64,000 nucleotides of DNA, from IMG/VR virus record IMGVR_UViG_3300025617_000001, positions 1 to 64,000 of that record. One strand, written 5' to 3'. Shown one piece after another: positions 21,915-29,972 of the stretch (position 1 is the stretch's first letter; each line of letters starts with the position of its first letter). Both the position numbers and the translations under genes were made by a program. Source of the stretch: a virus. The notes beneath the pieces were generated by a model, which worked only from the letters and a program-made list of their open reading frames with translations, ran no database searches and was not told the DNA's origin.

Positions 21915-22737
21915 AAAAATTTATTATATTTACCATATACCAGGCCAAAAGGTCGGTGTAACAGTTGATCCTCGAATAAGAGTAGAGAAGCAACAAGGTT
22001 ATAAGCCTAACCAGTACGAAATACTAATGACGACTGATGATATTGATGAGGTATCAAAAATGGAAATTGAGTTTCAAAGACGTTATGGCTACAAAGTAGA
22101 TCGTAAACTCTATAAAAATTTAAATAATAAATCAATGAAAGTAAATTCTACAGAACAAACAAGTACTTTTCCAGTGTCAGTAGATGATATTGGCGAATTT
22201 GTTCATGAAAACACAGGTTTAACTTGGACGACACATTTAGGTCAGTTTGAAATAACTGAAGAAAGTGGTCGTTGGATAAAACAAAACGTATTTAAATCTC
22301 AATACACTAATGATCGTTGCTATATCTACAATAAAGCTTATTATGAAGCCTTTATTCAAGGTACAGATATGGATCAGTTCAATGATGAACTCAATTTAAT
22401 CGGTGGTCTTACAATGCCTAACAAGCCTATTGGTCCATCAATGCGTGATATTTTTCCGTTAATTAGAGACTGGGCTGATAAACGTGGTTTATATACTAAA
22501 GGAGATGAAAGAACACAGTACATTAAACTTATGGAGGAAGCTGGAGAGCTTGCGCAGGGTCTACTTAAACAAAACAAAGAAGAAGTCGTTGATGCTATTG
22601 GCGATATGGTTGTTGTTCTTACTAACCTGTCGCACTTTGTTGGTGTTGATATTGAAGACTGTATTGTATCTGCCTATAATGAAATAAAAGATCGTAAAGG
22701 TAAAATGTCTAACGGAACATTTGTAAAACAGTTATGA
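21898..22737 (+). CDS. GIY-YIG nuclease-like / MazG pyrophosphohydrolase fusion
   Basis: The protein has 279 aa. The ATG pair at 21898 and 21901 overlaps the end of the TS-family gene; an upstream in-frame ATG at 21775 would lie far inside that gene. Residues about 8-75 (KIYYIYHIPGQKVGVTVDPR, then VEKQQGY and MEIEFQRRYGYKV) fit a GIY-YIG fold with the conserved Tyr, Gly, Arg and Glu. Residues about 185-275 are a MazG domain with the metal-binding EEAGELAQG and EEVVDAIGDMVVV motifs. MazG enzymes hydrolyse NTPs or dNTPs and fit the nucleotide-pool theme of the neighbours. The middle 100 residues are unassigned. Confidence 0.7.
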   Translation: MMTDSEKIYYIYHIPGQKVGVTVDPRIRVEKQQGYKPNQYEILMTTDDIDEVSKMEIEFQRRYGYKVDRKLYKNLNNKSMKVNSTEQTSTFPVSVDDIGEFVHENTGLTWTTHLGQFEITEESGRWIKQNVFKSQYTNDRCYIYNKAYYEAFIQGTDMDQFNDELNLIGGLTMPNKPIGPSMRDIFPLIRDWADKRGLYTKGDERTQYIKLMEEAGELAQGLLKQNKEEVVDAIGDMVVVLTNLSHFVGVDIEDCIVSAYNEIKDRKGKMSNGTFVKQL

Positions 22738-23078
22738 ATAAAAAAGAGATAACATTTAGAGATCCAGTTGTAGAACGCGTTGTTGATAAGTTTGTTAGTC
22801 GTTCAGATGTTGGTTTTGAAAAGTACGGCCAAACACTAGATAAAGAACGTAAGACAAAACAAAAAGACTTACTTGGTTATCTTAATGATATTCAAGAAGA
22901 ATTAATGGACGCGATCTTATATATTCAGGCTGCACGTGAAGAGCTAGTTGATCTTTCTGAAGAAGCTTTAATAAAACGAATGGATGTCATCGGACAAAAC
23001 GGAAATGATGGTTTACATTATCAAGCCGAGCATGATGGCTATATGCTAGACAACGATCAAATATGGGAAGAAAAATAA
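22734..23078 (+). CDS. All-alpha MazG-like (dNTP diphosphohydrolase-type) protein
   Basis: The protein has 114 aa. VERVVDKFVSRSDVGFEKYG, then LLGYLNDIQEELMDAILYIQ and AAREEL fit the 'F-x-KYG-x-x-L...EE-x-x-DA-x-x-Y' pattern of small all-alpha NTP pyrophosphohydrolases encoded by phages. It may remove a dNTP such as dCTP or dUTP, working with the TS-family enzyme. The start ATGA overlaps the upstream MazG fusion stop. Confidence 0.6.
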   Translation: MNKKEITFRDPVVERVVDKFVSRSDVGFEKYGQTLDKERKTKQKDLLGYLNDIQEELMDAILYIQAAREELVDLSEEALIKRMDVIGQNGNDGLHYQAEHDGYMLDNDQIWEEK

Positions 23079-23515
23079 CACGAAGAAAAAAAGGTCCTGT
23101 ACAGGCTAAAAAAATCAAATATGATGGGATTAATTTTGCCTCGGGCCTTGAAAGACACATGTATATGGCTTTACAAAAAGCTAAAATAAAAGCAGAATAT
23201 GAAGGTAAAACTTATACGCTACTTGATGGCTTTGATTTCACGTCCGAGTGCTACGAAAGACAATCGAACGGTAAAGGAGACTTTACAAACCGTGGCAATA
23301 AACGTATTCTTCCTATTCGTTATACTCCTGATTTTATTGCCGATGATTTTATTATCGAGTGTAAAGGCCGTGCTAATGAATCTTTTCCAATGCGTTGGAA
23401 GCTTTTTAAAAAACACGTACAGGAGAATATGCCTAATGTTACATTATACAAACCACAAAACCAAAACGAATGCGACCAAGTAATTCAACACATCCTGGCA
23501 AAGAGAAACAAATAG
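23063..23515 (+). CDS. T7 endonuclease I-like Holliday junction resolvase
   Basis: The protein has 150 aa. A basic N-terminus (MGRKITRRKKGPVQAKKIKY) is followed by the PDDEXK residues of phage endonuclease I: Glu30 in SGLERHMY, Asp90 in RYTPDFI, and Glu99-x-Lys101 in IIECKGR. The length matches T7 gp3 (149 aa). It resolves branched DNA before packaging and can contribute to host DNA breakdown. It overlaps the upstream gene by 16 bp. Confidence 0.82.
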   Translation: MGRKITRRKKGPVQAKKIKYDGINFASGLERHMYMALQKAKIKAEYEGKTYTLLDGFDFTSECYERQSNGKGDFTNRGNKRILPIRYTPDFIADDFIIECKGRANESFPMRWKLFKKHVQENMPNVTLYKPQNQNECDQVIQHILAKRNK

Positions 23516-23640
23516 CCAGAAGACGTTATGCGGGTCGTCAGATCGATAAATTTATTAAATGGAGTATTTCACAACGTGGATACGTGAAGTACTCTGATAT
23601 TGTTGAACTCCACGAAAAATATAACATCTATGTCTACTAG
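23470..23640 (+). CDS. Hypothetical basic 56-aa protein
   Basis: The protein starts MRPSNSTHPGKEKQIARRRY. It is basic in the first half, then has a predicted helix (YSDIVELHEKYNIYVY). It overlaps both neighbours by 46 and 11 bp. It may be a small DNA-binding protein; no family is recognised. Confidence 0.5.
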   Translation: MRPSNSTHPGKEKQIARRRYAGRQIDKFIKWSISQRGYVKYSDIVELHEKYNIYVY

Positions 23641-23773
23641 TAAAAATTGGGAAATTAGCCTTGGATTTTACCCAGGTGTACTATTCGGATCACGAATGTA
23701 CGAAGCAGAAGAATTTACAACATACGTTCTGTATGTACCTTTTATTGATATCGCTATAATTGTAGAAAATTAA
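23630..23773 (+). CDS. Hypothetical 47-aa protein
   Basis: The protein starts MSTSKNWEISLGFYPGVLFG and ends IDIAIIVEN. It is beta-rich and hydrophobic. The stop lies 1 bp before the NrdB start. It resembles short proteins often found just upstream of phage ribonucleotide reductase genes; the function is unknown. Confidence 0.5.
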   Translation: MSTSKNWEISLGFYPGVLFGSRMYEAEEFTTYVLYVPFIDIAIIVEN

Positions 23774-23774
23774 T

Positions 23775-24743
23775 ATGGGTTTATTTGATGAGCGCATAGC
23801 GTACAAACCATTTGAGTACCCTGACTATTATACTGAAGGGTGGCTTAAGCAAGCGCAGGCATTTTGGTTACATACCGAAATACCTATGTCAGGTGATGTT
23901 AAAGACTGGAACGAACGTCTTACACCTGCAGAAAAAAACTTGGTCGGAAATATCTTACTTGGATTTGCACAAACTGAGTGTGCGGTTTCTGACTATTGGA
24001 CTCAGAACGTTGTCTCGTGGTTTCCAAAACATGAAATACAACAAATGGCTATGATGTTTGGTTCACAAGAAACAATTCATGCTGTAGCTTACTCTTATTT
24101 AAATGAAACACTTGGACTTGATGATTTCGAAGCTTTTTTACATGATGAAGCAACAATGGCTCGTTTTGACAATTTGGTTGCTTGTGACGATAATGATCGT
24201 ACCGGCATTGGCCGAAGCCTTGCTATCTTTAGTGCTTTTGCAGAGGGCGTTTCCTTATATAGCGCTTTCGCTGTTTTATATAGTTTTCAGCTACGTAATC
24301 TTCTTAAAGGTATTGGACAACAAATGAAATGGAGTGTAAGAGATGAAAGCTTGCACAGTAAAATGGGTTGCCAACTGTTCAGACACATGTGTGAAGAAGA
24401 TGTGAGACTTTTAGAACATTGTCGAGAAGATATTATTTCAGCTGCTGAAGCTATGCACGATGCAGAAATGAATTACATTGACAAGATGTTTGAGATGGGT
24501 GACATTGAAAACTTAAAGTCTTATGATCTTAAACAGTTTATTAAAAAGAGATTAAATGAAAAACTCGGAGAACTTGGGTATGTTGATCTTACTAATCATT
24601 TTGATTTTGACTCAGATGCTGCAAATAATCTTGATTGGTTCTACCACTTAACTGGTGGTGTAACTCATACAGACTTTTTTGCTATTAGACCAACAGACTA
24701 TTCTAAAGCTAATGAAGGTGAGGACTTCGATGATATTTGGTAG
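23775..24743 (+). CDS. nrdB: Ribonucleotide reductase class I beta subunit
   Basis: The protein has 322 aa. Di-iron ligands are placed as in the R2 family: Glu68 (E. coli Asp84 position), Glu99 and His102 in QETIH, Glu157, and Glu191 and His194 in DESLH. The radical tyrosine position is Tyr106, four residues after His102 as in E. coli. Glu instead of Asp as first ligand is seen in several phage and class Ic-like R2 proteins. It generates the radical used by the alpha subunit to make dNTPs. It is transcribed with nrdA, 2 bp apart. Confidence 0.93.
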   Translation: MGLFDERIAYKPFEYPDYYTEGWLKQAQAFWLHTEIPMSGDVKDWNERLTPAEKNLVGNILLGFAQTECAVSDYWTQNVVSWFPKHEIQQMAMMFGSQETIHAVAYSYLNETLGLDDFEAFLHDEATMARFDNLVACDDNDRTGIGRSLAIFSAFAEGVSLYSAFAVLYSFQLRNLLKGIGQQMKWSVRDESLHSKMGCQLFRHMCEEDVRLLEHCREDIISAAEAMHDAEMNYIDKMFEMGDIENLKSYDLKQFIKKRLNEKLGELGYVDLTNHFDFDSDAANNLDWFYHLTGGVTHTDFFAIRPTDYSKANEGEDFDDIW

Positions 24744-24745
24744 TT

Positions 24746-26515
24746 ATGTGGAAAGATGAATGGAAAAAAGGTGTAGACTATCCTACGTGGGGAGACACTG
24801 ATGTCTACAAGAAAACAATTACAGGAGGGTACTTATTACCTTGGGAAACTCCGAAAGATGCGTATATGCGAGTTGCGTCAACTGTTGCTAAGAGGTTGTA
24901 CAAGCCGGAACTAACTGAAGTGTTTTTCGACTATATATGGAAGGGCTGGTTAAACTTAGCATCGCCAGTCCTTTCAAATACAGGTACCGATCGTGGTTTA
25001 CCTATATCATGCTTCGGTATCGATGTAGGTGATAGTATTCACGATATTGGTTCTAAAAACTTAGAAATGATGTTGCTAGCGAAACACGGCGGGGGCGTTG
25101 GCATCGGAATTAACATGATTCGTCCTGCCGGAGCTAAAATTACAAACAATGGAACATCTGACGGCGTGGTTCCGTTTTGCAAGATTTACGATTCAACTAT
25201 ACTTGCCACGAATCAAGGATCTGTCAGACGAGGAGCTGCATCAGTTAATATCAATATTGATCACCCCGATTTCTTGGAGTGGCTTGAGATTAGAGAGCCC
25301 AAGGGTGACGTTAATCGACAGTCGCTTAATCTCCATCAGTGCGCTGTCGTCGGTGATAAGTTTATGCGAAGACTTGAGTCAGGAGATAAAGACGCTAGGA
25401 CGCGATGGTCAAAGCTTCTCCAAAAACGTAAAGCAACTGGAGAACCTTATATTCTTTTTAAGGGAAATACAAACAAGAACAACCCAAGAGCTTACAAAGA
25501 CAACGGACTTAAAGTTCACATGACAAACATCTGTTCTGAGATTACATTACATACTGACGAGAGTCATAGTTTTGTTTGTTGTCTTAGTTCAGTTAATATA
25601 GCTAAGTATGATGAATGGAAAGATACTAACCTCATATACCACAGTACTTGGTTCCTTGATGGCGTTCTTGAGGAGTTTATTCAAAAAGCAAAAGGGCTTA
25701 AAGGTTTTGATAATAGTGTGCGCAGTGCGGAAAAAGGACGGGCACTGGGACTTGGAGTTCTGGGATGGCACACTTATTTACAGCAAAAAGGTATTCCTTT
25801 TGAAGGTATGCAGGCGCAGTTCGAAACCAGAAGAATATTCAGTCAAATTAAGATTGAGTCCGAGAGAGCTTCTAGGGACCTTGCAGAGGTGTATGGTGAA
25901 CCACTATGGTGTAAAGATACCGGATTTAGAAATACACATCTTCGAGCGATTGCACCCACAGTTTCTAATTCTAAACTGTCAGGCAATGTATCACCAGGCA
26001 TTGAACCTTGGGCTGCTAACGTATTTACGGAACAGTCTGCAAAGGGCACTTTTATCCGCAAGAATAAAGAGCTTGAGAAGGTACTTAAGAAATCTGGAAT
26101 TAATAATTCTGAAACATGGAACAAAATCCTAGAGGACAAAGGCTCTATACAAGACATAGAGGAGCTGAATGACTGGGGTTACATACAAGGCAAGTTATGT
26201 AAGCTCAGTGAGTCTGAAGAGGATATTGCCAAATACGGTTTTGATACAGTTAAAGATGTATTTAAAACGTTCAAAGAGATTAATCAACTAGAACTGGTAA
26301 ATCAAGCTGGTATAAGACAGCAATATGTTGATCAGTCAGTATCTTTGAATTTGGCCTTCCCGTCTGTAGCGACGCCTAAATGGATAAACCAGGTTCATTT
26401 GGAAGCATGGAAAAAGGGTATTAAAACCCTCTATTACATGAGAACAGAATCAGTCTTGCGAGGAGACATTGCAACTAAAGCTATGGATCCAGACTGTTTA
26501 TCGTGTGACGGGTAA
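24746..26515 (+). CDS. nrdA: Ribonucleotide reductase class I alpha subunit
   Basis: The protein has 589 aa from the ATG at 24746; an upstream TTG is less likely. Redox Cys89 lies in LPISCFG, the thiyl Cys263 with Asn261 and Glu265 in MTNICSEI, and the partner Cys279 in FVCCLSS. The C-terminal swinging pair is CLSC just before the end. The N-terminal ATP-cone is absent, making it shorter than E. coli NrdA (761 aa) and likely insensitive to dATP inhibition, as in many phage enzymes. It is the last gene of the rightward block, 5 bp before the terminator. Confidence 0.93.
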   Translation: MWKDEWKKGVDYPTWGDTDVYKKTITGGYLLPWETPKDAYMRVASTVAKRLYKPELTEVFFDYIWKGWLNLASPVLSNTGTDRGLPISCFGIDVGDSIHDIGSKNLEMMLLAKHGGGVGIGINMIRPAGAKITNNGTSDGVVPFCKIYDSTILATNQGSVRRGAASVNINIDHPDFLEWLEIREPKGDVNRQSLNLHQCAVVGDKFMRRLESGDKDARTRWSKLLQKRKATGEPYILFKGNTNKNNPRAYKDNGLKVHMTNICSEITLHTDESHSFVCCLSSVNIAKYDEWKDTNLIYHSTWFLDGVLEEFIQKAKGLKGFDNSVRSAEKGRALGLGVLGWHTYLQQKGIPFEGMQAQFETRRIFSQIKIESERASRDLAEVYGEPLWCKDTGFRNTHLRAIAPTVSNSKLSGNVSPGIEPWAANVFTEQSAKGTFIRKNKELEKVLKKSGINNSETWNKILEDKGSIQDIEELNDWGYIQGKLCKLSESEEDIAKYGFDTVKDVFKTFKEINQLELVNQAGIRQQYVDQSVSLNLAFPSVATPKWINQVHLEAWKKGIKTLYYMRTESVLRGDIATKAMDPDCLSCDG

Positions 26516-26519
26516 TAAG

Positions 26520-26547
26520 AAAGGGAGCTTTGCGGCTCCCTTTTTTT
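26520..26547. terminator. Strong intrinsic terminator between convergent blocks
   Basis: AAAGGGAGC, loop TTTGCG, GCTCCCTTT forms a 9-bp stem followed by T on the plus strand (seven T in all at 26541-26547). It ends the nrdA transcript. The complementary A-run makes it at least partly active for the leftward late transcript too. The last gene of the late block stops at 26546, inside it. Confidence 0.9.
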
Positions 26548-26956
26548 ATTTACTAATAATGTTATTTACTACAAAAGCTAAACCAATAGCTGAACCTATT
26601 TTGTAAAGCTTTTTGTTTCTACGTTCTCGTTTCAAAGCTTTTTTAAGTTCGTCTGAAATGCTTATGTAGTTTTCTATTTGAGCATCTTTTTGCTCTATTG
26701 TTTTATTCCTATTGTCTAACTGAGCTTGGATATTATTTATAACATCTTGTAATGTTAAAACTTTATCTTCAAGTATTGTTATTCTCTGTTTAGTTAGTTT
26801 ATGTTCCGATGTTAAGCCATCAAAAGTAACTAAGTCTTTTACAACTAATCTAGCGGTTGTTTCAGTTAGAAGTATTTTTGTATCGTTCTGAGAAAAACTT
26901 TTGAAGCTGACGCTTATTATAACGATCAACAGAATCAAGTTTCTTTTTAGTTTCAT
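26546..26956 (-). CDS. Exported coiled-coil protein, spanin-like
   Basis: The protein has 136 aa from Met at 26956 (MKLKRNLILLIVIISVSFKS). An ATG at 26968 adds four residues. The N-terminus is a flavobacterial-type signal peptide ending SFSQ. Residues about 40-110 form a long coiled coil, and a C-terminal GSAIGLAFVVNNIISK stretch may touch membrane. It overlaps the next spanin-like gene by 95 bp in another frame, like Rz/Rz1 pairs. It is probably part of the outer-membrane disruption step of lysis. Confidence 0.55.
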   Translation of the reverse strand: MKLKRNLILLIVIISVSFKSFSQNDTKILLTETTARLVVKDLVTFDGLTSEHKLTKQRITILEDKVLTLQDVINNIQAQLDNRNKTIEQKDAQIENYISISDELKKALKRERRNKKLYKIGSAIGLAFVVNNIISK

Positions 26957-27200
26957 CTTGTATAACATCTATTTCATTATTTAATTCTTGTATAGTGTTA
27001 TCGTAATCAACTAGCTTTTGATTCAACAGAGCTTCTTCTATTTTTAAACTATCATTAGCCACCTCTAAAGAGTCTATTGCTCCTTGAAGTAAACTAATTT
27101 GATCTTCATACTTCTGTATATCTAGTTTAGGCTTTTCCTTTAACATAAAGAAAATAACCAGCGTTGTAATACAGAGCAATATAACACTTGCTCTATTCAT
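26862..27200 (-). CDS. Membrane-anchored coiled-coil protein, inner spanin-like
   Basis: The protein has 112 aa. An N-terminal transmembrane helix (SVILLCITTLVIFFML) is followed by a periplasmic coiled coil over about 28-90. This is the layout of Rz-type inner spanins. It directly follows the amidase gene (3 bp) and overlaps the secreted coiled-coil gene. The assignment rests on topology and position, since spanins share little sequence. Confidence 0.65.
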   Translation of the reverse strand: MNRASVILLCITTLVIFFMLKEKPKLDIQKYEDQISLLQGAIDSLEVANDSLKIEEALLNQKLVDYDNTIQELNNEIDVIQDETKKKLDSVDRYNKRQLQKFFSERYKNTSN

Positions 27201-27203
27201 TGT

Positions 27204-27695
27204 TTACGATAATAATCCTTTTTTAAACTCAGCCCAATTAAACGCCGAACCTGGATCTGTTTTGCCTTTGCCTTCACCACGTACATGATCACCAGAACAA
27301 TCTGAATGACGCACTACGTTTTCAGCAGGGATATTATATTCTTTCATCCACCACTTGCAAACTTCTATTGCTGTGGCCATTTGTTCTTTGGTATACGTGC
27401 CTTCAGTGTCAATAGCTTTTGAAAACGTTCCGAAGTCATGCTCGCCTGGTACAAGTAGTTCAAATCCCAAGTAGTGAGAGTTAAGATTACTAAGCCCGTT
27501 CCACTCAGACTTACCTGCGTGTAAAGCTTTTCCAGGTGTTTCCACCATTTTTTCATAAGTACCATCAGGGTGAATAAAACCATGTACTGATAAATTTACT
27601 GACTTTAAAAAGTCGTGAGCTTTCATTGGACCTTCTGGCATTTTCAAGTACTCCGCCATTGAGTGTACAATAATTCCTTTTGGTTCGATTGCCAT
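27204..27695 (-). CDS. N-acetylmuramoyl-L-alanine amidase (endolysin, Amidase_2/T7 lysozyme-like)
   Basis: The protein has 163 aa. The fold landmarks of T7 lysozyme-type zinc amidases are present: His11 in IIVHS, VHGFIHPDGT around 37-46, Tyr47, ALHAG at 57-61, and VVRHSDCSG with His130, followed by GKTDPG with Lys145 and Asp147 as third zinc ligand. It cleaves the glycan-peptide bond of peptidoglycan at lysis. There is no signal peptide, so release needs a holin, provided by the gene 2 bp upstream. Confidence 0.88.
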   Translation of the reverse strand: MAIEPKGIIVHSMAEYLKMPEGPMKAHDFLKSVNLSVHGFIHPDGTYEKMVETPGKALHAGKSEWNGLSNLNSHYLGFELLVPGEHDFGTFSKAIDTEGTYTKEQMATAIEVCKWWMKEYNIPAENVVRHSDCSGDHVRGEGKGKTDPGSAFNWAEFKKGLLS

Positions 27696-27697
27696 AA

Positions 27698-27925
27698 TTA
27701 ATCTTTTTTACCGAATACTTTTCCAGCTTCTGCAATACCAAACGCGCCTAAAGTGATAATAACAAATGAGTTATAGATAAACTCTTGTACAACAAGATCT
27801 TTACCTACAAAACCTGTTACAATATCTGCTAACGCAAATACCACCATAATTGCAAATGATGCGAAACCTACGATTGATTTTTCGTTTAAGTCGTTTTCGT
27901 CTTTAAACATGTCTTTAAAAGCCAT
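27698..27925 (-). CDS. Holin-like two-span membrane protein
   Basis: The protein has 75 aa. It has two predicted transmembrane segments (GFASFAIMVVFALADIVTGF and FVIITLGAFGIAEAG), a short loop and a charged C-terminus (KVFGKKD). Its position immediately upstream of the amidase supports a class II holin role. Confidence 0.65.
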   Translation of the reverse strand: MAFKDMFKDENDLNEKSIVGFASFAIMVVFALADIVTGFVGKDLVVQEFIYNSFVIITLGAFGIAEAGKVFGKKD

Positions 27926-27945
27926 AATGTAGTTTTAGTTGTTAT

Positions 27946-29247
27946 TTAAAATTGAAACCTACTTCCGATTGTTATAGCCCAGGTCATTGGCAAGTTAGCC
28001 GTGCTTTCAACTATATTAAAACCTAAGTTGGCATAAAAGTTTCTTGTTAAATTGAAACTGTCGCTAGCTCCTAAAACGAACATAGCGTTCTTATTAAATA
28101 AAAAACTATTGTCTACTGTATTAAACATTACCGGGTTAATAGCTACTGCTACCATCGGCGAGATTGTGTGTCGGTTAAAGCTGCAAGGTTTCGTAGCAAA
28201 ACCTATAGCTGTAGGTATAAATGAATAATCTTTACCAGATTTCATAACCATAAAATTCGTTGCCCAACCGACTATTTTATTTTTAGGCAACAAATAAACT
28301 TTACTAGAACCTAAAGCTATATTGAACATACCAAACGAATACATTGCGTTTATTGATGTAGTAGATATGTTTTTAACATTTCCACCTGTAAACACGTTTT
28401 TATTTGGCCTGTACAATACTACTGATTGTTCCTTGTTAGTGTATGATTTACCTAGATTTATATTAAACTGCTGTAAGTTGTCCCATATCATGGCGTTTAA
28501 AGAATAACTTGTAACACCTGATAAACTAGCCTGTGATAAACCTACGTTTGTCACAAAACTTACAGTTCCATCTAAGGCAGACATAGTAGCTACATTTGCA
28601 GCTACAATTACTGGGTTTGTTTTTTGTTTTGATTTGGAGTCTTCTTCTTCAGACTCTTCTCCATCGTCTGAATCTTTTCCATCGTCTTCGCTCTCTCCTT
28701 CTGAGCTGTCCTCTTCGCTGGTCTCTTCTGAGCTACTTTCTTCTGAGCTGGCTTCATCTGTTGAGTCACTGTTCCCCTCTTCACTCGAGCTTGTTTCACT
28801 GCTTGAGTCATTTCCTGAATCGCTTCCTCCGGTTTGATCGGTTGTTGAGTCTGTTGAGCTTGCGCTAGATTCAGTACTACTTGTTTGATTTTGGCTAGTA
28901 CCTCCTTGAGGTGGCGGACTTGTTGAACTAGTCGCTGTAGCCGTGGCATTTTGTGTAGCATTTGATGTTGTTGTTTGTGTTGCTGTTGTTGTTGCTTGAT
29001 TTGTAGAGCATGGAGATATCGTTGCCCACCACGCATAAGTTTCTTCTAACCAAGCTTGTAATTTACCAGATCGTACGTCGTTAATAGTAAACGACTCTGA
29101 TCTATTATAAAAAGCGACAACCGTAGAACCTTCAAACGGTATAACTATAGTTTTTATTTCATTAGTACATCTATCTGTAAATGTCTGCACAAATGCTTGT
29201 GAGTAGATAGACGATGAAAATAATAAAAATAGCCTCAACCATTTCAT
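27946..29247 (-). CDS. Exported outer-membrane beta-barrel protein with long Ser/Thr/Glu/Asp linker
   Basis: The protein has 433 aa. The signal peptide is MKWLRLFLLFSSSIYSQ. A globular part of about 60 residues follows, and then roughly residues 80-215 are a low-complexity tract of Ser/Thr/Gln turning to Ser/Glu/Asp, ending in KSKQKT. Residues about 220-433 are alternating amphipathic strands that end in Phe (IGSRFQF), the BAM-recognition signature of outer-membrane beta-barrels. It would place an acidic, possibly surface-exposed arm on the outer membrane of the infected host. It lies between the lysis genes and the CsgG-like gene. Confidence 0.65.
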   Translation of the reverse strand: MKWLRLFLLFSSSIYSQAFVQTFTDRCTNEIKTIVIPFEGSTVVAFYNRSESFTINDVRSGKLQAWLEETYAWWATISPCSTNQATTTATQTTTSNATQNATATATSSTSPPPQGGTSQNQTSSTESSASSTDSTTDQTGGSDSGNDSSSETSSSEEGNSDSTDEASSEESSSEETSEEDSSEGESEDDGKDSDDGEESEEEDSKSKQKTNPVIVAANVATMSALDGTVSFVTNVGLSQASLSGVTSYSLNAMIWDNLQQFNINLGKSYTNKEQSVVLYRPNKNVFTGGNVKNISTTSINAMYSFGMFNIALGSSKVYLLPKNKIVGWATNFMVMKSGKDYSFIPTAIGFATKPCSFNRHTISPMVAVAINPVMFNTVDNSFLFNKNAMFVLGASDSFNLTRNFYANLGFNIVESTANLPMTWAITIGSRFQF

Positions 29248-29972
29248 TAGTGATCAAATACGCGCTTACGAATCATGCGTTTAACAATCTTCGCAACTGC
29301 AGTTTCTAATGCTTTTTTTGTCGATGTACCTATCGAAGACTGATTAAACTTTACTTCGTCTAAATTAGCATCGTTAAGTAGTGTTAGTTCTCTAATAGTT
29401 GTAGCTTTACCAAGTCCTGAACCTGTCATATAAAGTCCAGTCTCAGCATCTACCATTTTGACTTGCATACCAAGTCTTGTTACTAATGTATTTTTTACGC
29501 CATCTTTAAGATTAAGCGTTTCGTCTTCAGATATAGAAAAATCATAAACTTCTATATAACAAAAATATTTAGCAAGCATAATGTTGCCTACAATATTAAT
29601 CTCGTTAGCAGATAATCCTCGCTGACTAGCTTTATATTGCGCTACCATTCTATCTTTAATCTCATCTTTAGTTTCAACAAACTCAAATCTGAATGTTTCG
29701 TCTAAAAATGCTGTAGTAATATTTGTAAGACCAAGACCAACTCTGTAGTCTCCAAGCTCTGGATATTGATCTAAAACTTCTTGTGATACGCCAATACTTA
29801 AAATAGCCACGGTTACTGGATCCCCGTTGTATTCTGGGATGCTCCAGATTGATTCTCTGGCCTCGAAATCAGCTACGTAATCTTCTGTTACAGTTTTACC
29901 TAAAACCTGTCCATAGAGAGCTCCTATTGAGCCGAAAAATAATAACAGTAATCTACCAATCAAATCCTTCAT
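29247..29972 (-). CDS. CsgG-like outer-membrane pore/secretion protein
   Basis: The protein has 241 aa from ATG 29972 (MKDLIGRLLLLFFGSIGALY, then GQ); the ATG at 30017 gives an N-terminus unlike a signal peptide. Residues about 75-110 (VGLGLTNITTAFLDETFRFE) and AKYFCYIEVYDF, then RLGMQVKMVDAETGLYMTGS with GLGKA, match the curli secretion channel family CsgG. Family members form nonameric outer-membrane pores. Unlike E. coli CsgG, no lipidated Cys follows the signal peptide. It may export a phage product or permeabilise the outer membrane at lysis. Confidence 0.75.
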   Translation of the reverse strand: MKDLIGRLLLLFFGSIGALYGQVLGKTVTEDYVADFEARESIWSIPEYNGDPVTVAILSIGVSQEVLDQYPELGDYRVGLGLTNITTAFLDETFRFEFVETKDEIKDRMVAQYKASQRGLSANEINIVGNIMLAKYFCYIEVYDFSISEDETLNLKDGVKNTLVTRLGMQVKMVDAETGLYMTGSGLGKATTIRELTLLNDANLDEVKFNQSSIGTSTKKALETAVAKIVKRMIRKRVFDH

